A DNA stretch of 36,528 nucleotides from a virus. The stretch lies in IMG/VR virus record IMGVR_UViG_3300037264_000514, positions 1 through 36,528 of that record. The stretch is one strand, 5' to 3'. The stretch's first letter is position 1, and each line of letters starts with the position of its first letter. Shown here in pieces: positions 31,407 to 36,528 of this stretch. The translations under genes were made by a program, and so were the position numbers. Under the pieces are notes generated by a model that was not told the DNA's origin, searched no databases, and worked only from the letters and a program-made list of their open reading frames with translations.

Positions 31407-31545
31407 GCTGCTCCATAATGTAGCTGGCTACTAAAGCGGAGAGGGAAACACTGCGCGCTAACGCCTCATGCTTTAAGGAATCCTTCAGCCCAAGAGGAAT
31501 GTAAACGTAGAGAGTATCTTTCCGAGTACCCTTTTTCGCTGGCAT
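31354..31545 (-). CDS. Ribbon-helix-helix-like small protein
   Basis: A 63-aa basic protein. The strand YVYIPLGLKDSL followed by helix KHEALARSVSLSALVASYIM is the layout of Arc/CopG ribbon-helix-helix DNA-binding proteins. It could be an autoregulator of the operon or a DNA-organising protein. ATG abuts the previous stop (TAGATG); the end overlaps the polymerase start by 53 nt, an unusually long overlap. Confidence 0.7.
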   Translation of the reverse strand: MPAKKGTRKDTLYVYIPLGLKDSLKHEALARSVSLSALVASYIMEQHDSYTAKSRSDHRKALK

Positions 31546-31725
31546 CTAAATCCCCTTTTTCTTCGCAATAGCCCTGAGGTCAGCCACGCTCTTAACGGCA
31601 GGCTTCTTCGGCTTCTGCTTCATGTCAGGCTTGGGGTAGGCCATATCAGCCGCCTGCTTCTGAGGTTTCCCCGACTTCATACCTGCGGGATACGCTTCCT
31701 TGCTCTTTCCTGATTTCATTGGCAT
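31546..31725 (-). CDS. 59-aa basic protein with scaffold-like C-terminus
   Basis: ATG 31725 has AAAAGGAGGCGTT, so the upstream in-frame start at 31785 is rejected. Lys/Pro-rich and probably disordered, with a repeated MKSGK unit (MKSGKSKEAYPAG, MKSGKPQKQAADM). The C-terminal KSVADLRAIAKKKGI aligns with KSLDEMRALAKSMG at the end of the scaffold protein. It may bind DNA or share a partner with the scaffold. Confidence 0.65.
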   Translation of the reverse strand: MPMKSGKSKEAYPAGMKSGKPQKQAADMAYPKPDMKQKPKKPAVKSVADLRAIAKKKGI

Positions 31726-31748
31726 AACGCCTCCTTTTGTTAAAGGCA

Positions 31749-31782
31749 CGCGGGTGGGAAAACAACCGAAAACCCACCCGCG
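31749..31782 (-). terminator. Ten-bp GC-rich hairpin inside the minus operon
   Basis: CGCGGGTGGG (31749-31758) pairs perfectly with CCCACCCGCG (31773-31782) around a 14-nt loop. On the minus strand it follows the 31793 stop by about 10 bases and is followed by TGCCTTTAAC, which is a poor T-run. It may terminate part of the transcripts or protect the upstream mRNA end. Confidence 0.5.
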
Positions 31783-31792
31783 CACCAGCTTG

Positions 31793-32545
31793 TTAGAACG
31801 GTGTAGTTGAATCCACCGTTTCAGAAACCTGTTCCTTCAAGTCCGAATCGTCAACTTTGTGCATACCTTTTTTGATTGCACTATACCACCTAAAGGCACC
31901 AGACACTTCCGCGCTCGTCGTGGCCCTGCCGCTGGCTACCTCAAACACCGCGAACGTACCCAAATCGTTCTTCTGTGAAGAAGATGTCAACGTGAGTACC
32001 CTGCTAGCAGGCGGAAGCTTCAGCATCTCGCACTGTTTGAAGAACGTAGCGATCTTCTTCCCCGCTGTGTAGGACGTTCGACGAAACGACAAGAGGATGG
32101 GGAGTGCGTCGGCATTCGTCGCCTCTGCCGCCACTAGAGCGTAGAAGTTCAGCGACCTATCGTACCTAAACGCTGTGCCATCTGGACTAATACCATCAAT
32201 TGCCCTATCGGCGTTCGCTGCGGTGTACGGCTCGGCCCTAACGTACTCGTACTTCTCCCCTCTCTTCTCCATGTAAATCCAGCTTTTCGTGCTGAAGAAG
32301 GGGACAACGTCCACCCCCTTAGTCTTCCCACCTAGTATTTCTCCTGTGACGGAGTTGACGATCTCACCCACAGAAGCCCTGCCCTCGGCGACGAAAGTTG
32401 ACTGGCCCTGCATGAGTAGGAGCTTTGGGATAAGAATGTCTGTGCTATCTACACCCTCTGACCCCCATGACCCATCACCCACTAGAGCTACTTCGTTGTC
32501 GGACACTCCCACTACTTCATTCTTAGACACTGTTACCTCGTTCAT
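31793..32545 (-). CDS. Putative phage DNA-binding/recombination accessory protein
   Basis: A 250-aa protein with a Val-rich N-terminus, a motif IPKLLLMQGQSTFVAEGRAS and VGEIVNSVTGEILGG, and a beta-rich middle (VDVVPFFSTKSWIYMEKRGE). Similar phage proteins occur in replication operons, and a ssDNA-binding role has been suggested for some by context. I cannot prove it here. Start ATG 32545 with GGAGCACAAA and a 4-nt overlap with the next upstream gene. Confidence 0.65.
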   Translation of the reverse strand: MNEVTVSKNEVVGVSDNEVALVGDGSWGSEGVDSTDILIPKLLLMQGQSTFVAEGRASVGEIVNSVTGEILGGKTKGVDVVPFFSTKSWIYMEKRGEKYEYVRAEPYTAANADRAIDGISPDGTAFRYDRSLNFYALVAAEATNADALPILLSFRRTSYTAGKKIATFFKQCEMLKLPPASRVLTLTSSSQKNDLGTFAVFEVASGRATTSAEVSGAFRWYSAIKKGMHKVDDSDLKEQVSETVDSTTPF

Positions 32546-33072
32546 TTTGTGCTCCTTCGTACTGCGATTGATTCCATTTCGGTTGGATCGGAAATACCTG
32601 GGATCGGCTCGGGCAGTACACCCTTGGCGACGTAGGCTTCCCTATCTGCTTTGCAATATGCGTTCATCGTAACGTGATGAACCGTTACCAGCGATTCAAA
32701 CAGTCCCTTAGACTTAAGATGGTTGAAGAACAGAATCCTATCTTCAGGGGTCTTAGGCATGGTGTAGGAAAGCCTGCGGTGAATATAGATCGAGGTGCCA
32801 TCGACGAGCTTAAAGTCTGTACGACCTAGCTCGTGTAGTGCCTCTAGCATCTTGTTTTCCGTAGCGTTTAGCTCGGCTTCCTTCTCTTTCTTCTGCCTAG
32901 ATAACTCGTCGATCTCCATTCGCTTGTCGCGAATCACCTTACCGATCACCTCAAGCTCCGTCACCGTGATGGAGCTTGTAGGCGGTGTGGCATCCCACGC
33001 CATCTGCTCCCCCACTATTTGGGGGATGGGCAATGTAGTTGCCCCCGTTTGCGTCTGTGCCTGTGTTTCCAT
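32542..33072 (-). CDS. Replication-region protein with coiled coil
   Basis: A 176-aa protein. A long helix at about residues 45-85 (DKRMEIDELSRQKKEKEAEL) is followed by a compact domain (GTSIYIHRRLSYTMPKTPED). Such proteins recur next to ssDNA-binding-like genes in phages; no activity is assigned. It overlaps the following gene by 4 nt, so the two proteins are probably made together. AAGGAA precedes ATG 33072. Confidence 0.65.
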   Translation of the reverse strand: METQAQTQTGATTLPIPQIVGEQMAWDATPPTSSITVTELEVIGKVIRDKRMEIDELSRQKKEKEAELNATENKMLEALHELGRTDFKLVDGTSIYIHRRLSYTMPKTPEDRILFFNHLKSKGLFESLVTVHHVTMNAYCKADREAYVAKGVLPEPIPGISDPTEMESIAVRRSTK

Positions 33073-33094
33073 TTCATTTCCTTCTTTCGTTGTT

Positions 33095-33114
33095 CACGAG
33101 GATCATACCTCGTG
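33095..33114 (-). promoter_or_regulatory. Leader hairpin or operator
   Basis: CACGAGG (33095-33101) and CCTCGTG (33108-33114) form a perfect 7-bp inverted repeat with loop ATCATA. It lies 22 bases before the 33072 gene on the minus strand. An A+T-rich stretch (33121-33150) just upstream could hold a promoter, but no clear -35/-10 pair is visible. Confidence 0.5.
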
Positions 33115-33150
33115 TTGATGCGTACATGATATTTTAATTGTTTGCTAGTA

Positions 33151-34587
33151 CTATTTTTGGGCGGGGCAATTATTTTCTTCCGCGAGCTTTCGGGTGATGT
33201 TGGAGATCAACCGTTCCCCCATGTCCTGTTTATTAGACAGAGCTTGTTGAATGATCTCGTCGATGGTGCCTGGGGAAACTAGGTCAATGCGCAGTATTGA
33301 AGAATGGACTTCACTCCCTCCCCTGTAGTTACGCGCCTCGGCTTGTATTTCAGATTCCAGGGAGAAGGTGCGGCTGTAGAAAATCGCCACACTTGCCGCC
33401 GTGAGGTTGATCCCGATACCTCCCGCACTGGGGTTGCCCAGTAGCACGCGCACCTCGGGGTCGGTGTTGAACGCCTTGATGTTTTCCCGCCTATCCTCGG
33501 TCTTCGTTTCCCCCGTTAGCTCCGCATGCTTTAGGCCAAGGTTCGCCATGGCCTTACGGATAACAACGTAGTCTTCTTTCCACACCGCCCACACGATGAC
33601 CTTGCTTGTCTCGGCGTAAATCTCCAGAAGTTCCTCTAGTGTCTTGGCCCTGGGGTTATCCTCTATCCGGTGCATGGTGCCATCTTCCATGGGAAGGTGG
33701 CCGCTGAGTATCTGTTGCATACGCAGAGCTTTAGTCAGCGCGATACTCGTCACGCAGACCTTACCGCCCACATAGGCTAGGAAGTGCTGCTTCATTTCCT
33801 CGTATAGCTTCGCCTGGGAAGGGGACATGGGGACACGCACGACTTTCTTAACCAGGGGAGGAAGGTCTAGACAGTTGGCCTTTTTGATGCTGAATGTCTT
33901 GGATGCAACGGCTCGGGATATCTCCCCTTCTGCCCCCATCCTCAGCTTCCAGTTGGGGAAGTGGATATGCTTTGGCATACTCGCGTTAGCGTCGTAGAAG
34001 TACCTGGCGCGGAAAGCGAAGAAGTTGCCACCAAATGTTTGCCCACGGTCGAGCACGCAGAACTGTGAGAACAAGTCCATGGGCGAATTGAGTACGGGAC
34101 TACCAGTCATGATGTACCGATGGGTAGCTATGCGAGCTAGTGCCATCGCAGCCTTGGCCCGTACTCCTGTAGGGTTTTTAATCTTCTGGCTTTCGTCGCA
34201 TACGAATACTTCCACAGGCCATGCCGCCAGCTTCTCCTGCAACGCTTTCATCTGTAGTGATTCGTAGTTGGTTATGAGGATAGGGGATCGGGGATCTCCC
34301 ACGCTCTTAATCCGACTGGCCCCCGACTTTAGTAAAACCCTAATTTTGTGTTTGGGGATATCCGAATGTAGAGCAATCTCATCCACCCAATTGTGACACA
34401 CGACTGATGGGGCTAAAATCAGCGTGTTCATGATGCGTTTTCTAGAGTTGTAGAGCGCACGCAGGACATGGATCATCGCGCCAGTCTTGCCAGTACCCGC
34501 TTCAAAGAACAAACCGTAGTGGTCGCCGTTCTCTAAAGCCAACCTAACGGCGCGCTTCTGGTGGTCCCATAGGGTGACTTCGCTCAT
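33151..34587 (-). CDS. SNF2-family DEAD/H-type helicase
   Basis: A 478-aa superfamily 2 protein. Walker A GTGKT is at residues 31-35, motif Ia near TLILAPSVVCHNW, motif II is CDESQKIKN (131-138) where SNF2 proteins usually have DEAH. Motif III TGSP is at 161-164. Motifs V and VI are GGIGINLTAA and QAEARNYRGGS. It would use ATP to move along duplex DNA; in phages such proteins may serve replication or recombination. Start ATG 34587 (ATGA overlap, GAGGTACAGGC) is preferred to 34650. Confidence 0.92.
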   Translation of the reverse strand: MSEVTLWDHQKRAVRLALENGDHYGLFFEAGTGKTGAMIHVLRALYNSRKRIMNTLILAPSVVCHNWVDEIALHSDIPKHKIRVLLKSGASRIKSVGDPRSPILITNYESLQMKALQEKLAAWPVEVFVCDESQKIKNPTGVRAKAAMALARIATHRYIMTGSPVLNSPMDLFSQFCVLDRGQTFGGNFFAFRARYFYDANASMPKHIHFPNWKLRMGAEGEISRAVASKTFSIKKANCLDLPPLVKKVVRVPMSPSQAKLYEEMKQHFLAYVGGKVCVTSIALTKALRMQQILSGHLPMEDGTMHRIEDNPRAKTLEELLEIYAETSKVIVWAVWKEDYVVIRKAMANLGLKHAELTGETKTEDRRENIKAFNTDPEVRVLLGNPSAGGIGINLTAASVAIFYSRTFSLESEIQAEARNYRGGSEVHSSILRIDLVSPGTIDEIIQQALSNKQDMGERLISNITRKLAEENNCPAQK

Positions 34588-34991
34588 GCCTGTACCTCTA
34601 TAGTCTGTCCCGACATATTCTGCCCAGGAGTGAACAGCACGTAACCGCAAGCCTCATTCGAGCATCGACCTGTTTTATTTATGGAAAAAGTTGTGTGTCC
34701 ACATGCACAAAAAAATCTGACGGACGGGTTAGTAGGCTTTGGATTCATATCGTTAGGTCGCACCGGATCGCGGCCTTCCTTCACCGCCTGCAAGCGTTCG
34801 ATCTCACGCTCCAGATACCACTTGGCCTTGCCGAGATCCTCAATTTCCTTCGTGGCGTCCTTCTTTCCGGCACGAGCAATGTATTTAATGCAGTTACCGC
34901 GATGGTAATTTAATCCCCAGTCTTCGATTGCCTCGATGACTTCTATTTTCCCTTTGACGTAGTGTGCTGGTGAATTGATTGCGTCGGTCAT
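34584..34991 (-). CDS. DUF3310 protein with C-terminal zinc ribbon
   Basis: A 135-aa protein. Residues 8-70 match DUF3310: HYVKGKIEVIEAIEDWGLNY, GNCIKYIARAGKKD and EDLGKAKWYLEREI. T7 gp1.7 of this family is a nucleotide kinase for dTMP and dGMP. The C-terminal 45 residues form a separate module with C95, C97, C110 and C115, a likely zinc ribbon. Overlaps both neighbours by 4 nt, indicating tight coupling with the helicase. Confidence 0.85.
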   Translation of the reverse strand: MTDAINSPAHYVKGKIEVIEAIEDWGLNYHRGNCIKYIARAGKKDATKEIEDLGKAKWYLEREIERLQAVKEGRDPVRPNDMNPKPTNPSVRFFCACGHTTFSINKTGRCSNEACGYVLFTPGQNMSGQTIEVQA

Positions 34992-35206
34992 TCTTGCTCC
35001 AATATTCTCATCTCGGATCCAGAAGGGTCAGGGCACCACACGTCATAGGTTTTACGCACTACCTTGGTTTCTCCTGGCTCAATAAATCCATCCGGTTTGT
35101 TTATGTCTGGCCCGTAGTAAATCCTATTCTTCCCGCAGTTGGTCACCTCCAACCCACCTGGAACCATAAAATGTTTACGCTCTTTATGCAGTACTAGCTT
35201 AGCCAT
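34988..35206 (-). CDS. Small beta-like protein
   Basis: A 72-aa protein. ATG 35206 shares one base with the previous stop (TGATG) and has GGGG 7 nt upstream, so longer starts are unlikely. The sequence (HFMVPGGLEVTNCGKNRIYY) looks beta-rich. Unknown function in the early operon. Confidence 0.6.
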   Translation of the reverse strand: MAKLVLHKERKHFMVPGGLEVTNCGKNRIYYGPDINKPDGFIEPGETKVVRKTYDVWCPDPSGSEMRILEQE

Positions 35207-35397
35207 CAATGACCCCATATCTGGACTAACGTCCATACCAGTAGATTCAATGCAAGCCCCACGAGTGAAGCCGCCATCATCGTGGTTCCCGATGTTTCCA
35301 CTGTTTTGTTTTCAATCGCAGCACCGAATGAACCTATGCTCACACCCGTGACAAACAATACCCCGAGGGTCGCCGCTACTTTAAACCAAATGCTCAT
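35206..35397 (-). CDS. Two-helix membrane protein
   Basis: A 63-aa protein with two clear membrane segments: residues about 5-26 (FKVAATLGVLFVTGVSIGSF) and about 40-60 (MAASLVGLALNLLVWTLVQI). Early phage membrane proteins of this size include host-takeover or superinfection-exclusion factors; a holin is less likely outside the lysis region. Coupled by ATGA to the gene before. Confidence 0.65.
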   Translation of the reverse strand: MSIWFKVAATLGVLFVTGVSIGSFGAAIENKTVETSGTTMMAASLVGLALNLLVWTLVQIWGH

Positions 35398-35675
35398 TTT
35401 AAGATCCCCTTAAGCGTTTGAATCTGCTCGGCCATGCGTGCATTCTCGTCCTCAAGTTTCTTGACGTACTCGTGCTCTTTCAGCACTAGCCGCACCGCCT
35501 GTCTTAACTCTATGTTGAAACCGGGTCCGTGGGTTTGAACAAGAACGGGTTGGGTTTCCTCAATGACGAGTAACCCTTTCCCCACGAGATCGCCCAGTTG
35601 GTCTAGGATTATTTTCTCTTTCTGTTTTAAAACACTATTTAAAAGATCATCTCTTAAACTATCAACGCCTATCAT
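35394..35675 (-). CDS. Coiled-coil early protein
   Basis: A 93-aa protein. ATG 35675 has GGAGGAG at usable spacing; the start at 35732 would lie within RNA element A. Helical throughout, ending in a coiled coil (EHEYVKKLEDENARMAEQIQ). A minimal ATG-TAG pair sits between the ribosome site and the ATG. Not recognised. Confidence 0.65.
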   Translation of the reverse strand: MIGVDSLRDDLLNSVLKQKEKIILDQLGDLVGKGLLVIEETQPVLVQTHGPGFNIELRQAVRLVLKEHEYVKKLEDENARMAEQIQTLKGILK

Positions 35676-35700
35676 TTCTACATCTCCTCCAATTAAAAAT

Positions 35701-35828
35701 CCGCGCAGGCCGCTCGTTACTAACGTCAGCATTTAAGCCATGCAATCCGATCACATGGCACCTGCGCGGTTATCGTTCATGTGAAAAACGCGGCAAACCG
35801 CGCACAGCTCTCGCCGCATGAACGAAAC
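35701..35828 (-). ncRNA. Structured RNA element A
   Basis: Read on the minus strand, TCGTTCATG (35825-35817) and CATGAACGA (35781-35773) close a three-way junction. It holds CGGC-GAGA-GCTG (35816-35805), a 2-nt linker TG, CGCGG-TTTG-CCGCG (35802-35789) and a 7-nt tail. Three bases later CCGCGCAGG/CCTGCGCGG (35769-35761, 35709-35701) closes a second junction with GCCATG/CATGGC (35759-35754, 35742-35737) and CGTT/AACG (35725-35722, 35718-35715). GAGA is a GNRA loop only on this strand. ATTTTTAA follows the last stem, so it may also terminate. Linkers mirror element B. Confidence 0.7.
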
Positions 35829-36020
35829 TCATTCATTTCTTGTAATCAGAACCGTATTAGACCTTTCGTCGTATTCCACTGATTTAGCTTCCCCGTAACA
35901 ATCGCACCCCTCGTGCGAAACCTTGGCATCCATAGGGAGCGCGGAGAGAAGGTTTATTAATTCCCCCACAGTTAATATATGCTCTTGATCCTGTTTAATA
36001 TCGACGGCCTCGTTACTCAT
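35829..36020 (-). CDS. 63-aa early protein
   Basis: Small acidic protein: LTVGELINLLSALPMDAKVS followed by an HEGCDCYGEAKSVEYDERSN segment. The first part resembles short phage proteins with an LxxLP-type helix, of unknown role. It lies between RNA elements B and A, its stop 4 bases before A. A 15-codon ORF upstream ends on its ATG (ATGA). Confidence 0.65.
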   Translation of the reverse strand: MSNEAVDIKQDQEHILTVGELINLLSALPMDAKVSHEGCDCYGEAKSVEYDERSNTVLITRNE

Positions 36021-36064
36021 TTTATTCCCAATGCCTCTCTAGCTATTTTCGTACTCAACTCCAT
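36017..36064 (-). CDS. Possible 15-aa leader peptide
   Basis: ATG at 36064 opens MELSTKIAREALGIK and stops at a TGA overlapping the next ATG by 4 nt. It begins 12 bases after element B ends. No ribosome site is visible. It could couple translation to element B folding, or be chance. Confidence 0.3.
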   Translation of the reverse strand: MELSTKIAREALGIK

Positions 36065-36075
36065 TGTTTAATAAA

Positions 36076-36196
36076 ACGCGTGGGCCGGAACGCTCGTCCC
36101 TGCTCATACATCTCTTGCGAGACACCCACGCGTCTTCTCGTTCATGTTACCTACCAGCTCGGGTGCTGGCAGCTCTTACGAGCCATGAACGAAACT
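36076..36196 (-). ncRNA. Structured RNA element B
   Basis: Minus-strand counterpart of element A. TCGTTCATG (36192-36184) pairs with CATGAACGA (36146-36138). Inside are GCTC-GTAA-GAGC (36183-36172), linker TG, CCAGC-ACCCGA-GCTGG (36169-36154) and a 7-nt tail. Four bases later ACGCGTGGG/CCCACGCGT (36133-36125, 36084-36076) encloses GTCTC-GCAA-GAGAT (36123-36110) and GGGAC-GAGC-GTTCC (36100-36087). GTAA and GCAA are GNRA loops. It lies between the truncated 36219 gene and the 36020 gene. TTTTATT follows the final stem. Confidence 0.7.
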
Positions 36197-36218
36197 TTTT
36201 TATCTCCAAGCGCCCATA

Positions 36219-36528
36219 CTAAAGCTCATGATAAAGCGCCTCTTGCGCGACCGACTTCGCGTAATAGCGGTCGCCATTGCCACTTGCGATTTCTTCCAAC
36301 GCCTCCCGATACCTCGCGTGCTCCGCCACGATCCGCTGAATCGCCTCGCCGGTATCCGCCACGCCGGGGATGACGTAGGCGTTCACGCGGTCGCGGAAAG
36401 TGCGGAGGGCTTCGATCTCGTCGAGCAGGGCGGGTAGAAACTCTCTAACCGGCTCTCCAAAGTCCCGCCAACAGCTATCACATACAGGGTCGGCTAGAAA
36501 ATCATCGGTTTGATCGGGTTCCAAGCAA
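36219..36528 (-). CDS. Truncated early protein (5-prime end outside window)
   Basis: At least 101 residues are visible; the frame stays open to the window edge and the only in-window start is a TTG, so the true start is probably beyond 36528. The N-terminal visible part has CDSC, a possible half zinc site, then a long helical region (EAIQRIVAEHARYREALEEI). Helical phage proteins with an ALEEIA segment of this sort are common and unassigned. Confidence 0.65.
   Translation of the reverse strand, partial: CLEPDQTDDFLADPVCDSCWRDFGEPVREFLPALLDEIEALRTFRDRVNAYVIPGVADTGEAIQRIVAEHARYREALEEIASGNGDRYYAKSVAQEALYHEL

Noticed and set aside
35701-36196. Hammerhead or other known self-cleaving ribozyme in the RNA elements
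   Set aside because: The hammerhead core (CTGANGA with GAAA) is absent on both strands and I could not fit another known ribozyme consensus; this does not exclude an unknown activity.

Overview
The window reads as most of a tailed double-stranded DNA phage genome. It has a short-tailed (podovirus-like), P22/T7-type morphogenesis set: terminase pair, large portal, scaffold, coat, head-tail adaptor, nozzle-like tail protein and Gly/Ala/Gln-rich probable ejection proteins. A family A DNA polymerase, a VRR-NUC nuclease, a SNF2-type helicase and a DUF3310 (T7 gp1.7-like) protein belong to its replication side. Two lipobox lipoproteins and a T7-lysozyme-type amidase fit a Gram-negative host. I see no integrase, excisionase, CI-like repressor, tRNA gene, rRNA or phage RNA polymerase here. 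That fits a virulent phage, but the last gene runs off the right edge, so the genome is probably not complete in this window.

Layout. Positions 1-2516 (+) hold four genes, including a DUF932 protein. Two of them follow near-identical 158-bp leader repeats with three predicted hairpins each. Positions 2517-3023 are non-coding and repeat-rich, with AGCCTTG heptamers, CGAGGTT heptamers and inverted repeats. Positions 3024-28839 (+) form one long late operon, mostly with 1-4 nt gene overlaps: terminase small and large subunits, a small unknown, portal, scaffold, major capsid, a capsid-accessory candidate, six small structural-type genes plus one short unknown, a long repetitive tail fibre and two fibre-associated proteins. 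A lysis region follows (lipoprotein, zinc-ribbon peptide, amidase, second lipoprotein, membrane/coiled-coil protein). After it come a fibre-like protein, the nozzle-like protein, the adaptor, the ejection-type proteins and a pair of small paralogues.

Positions 28895-36528 are on the minus strand and converge on the late operon. In transcription order (right to left) they hold a truncated gene, RNA element B, a 63-aa protein, RNA element A, several small proteins, DUF3310, the helicase, two replication-region proteins, a 59-aa basic protein, a ribbon-helix-helix candidate, DNA polymerase, VRR-NUC nuclease and a 133-aa protein.

The most striking features are not proteins. Two intergenic elements on the minus strand (35701-35828 and 36076-36196) share a closing stem and a matching architecture of two successive three-way junctions. 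Most inner helices differ in sequence but keep their pairing, and three of the hairpins carry GNRA tetraloops only when read on the minus strand. This looks like a structured RNA present in two diverged copies. Second is the duplicated leader (241-398 and 1879-2036), where two substitutions in a stem turn C-G and G-C pairs into G-U pairs. Third, a short C-terminal motif of the scaffold reappears at the C-terminus of a 59-aa basic protein, and in looser form in two late-operon paralogues. All functional statements rest on reading the sequence; no database search was run.
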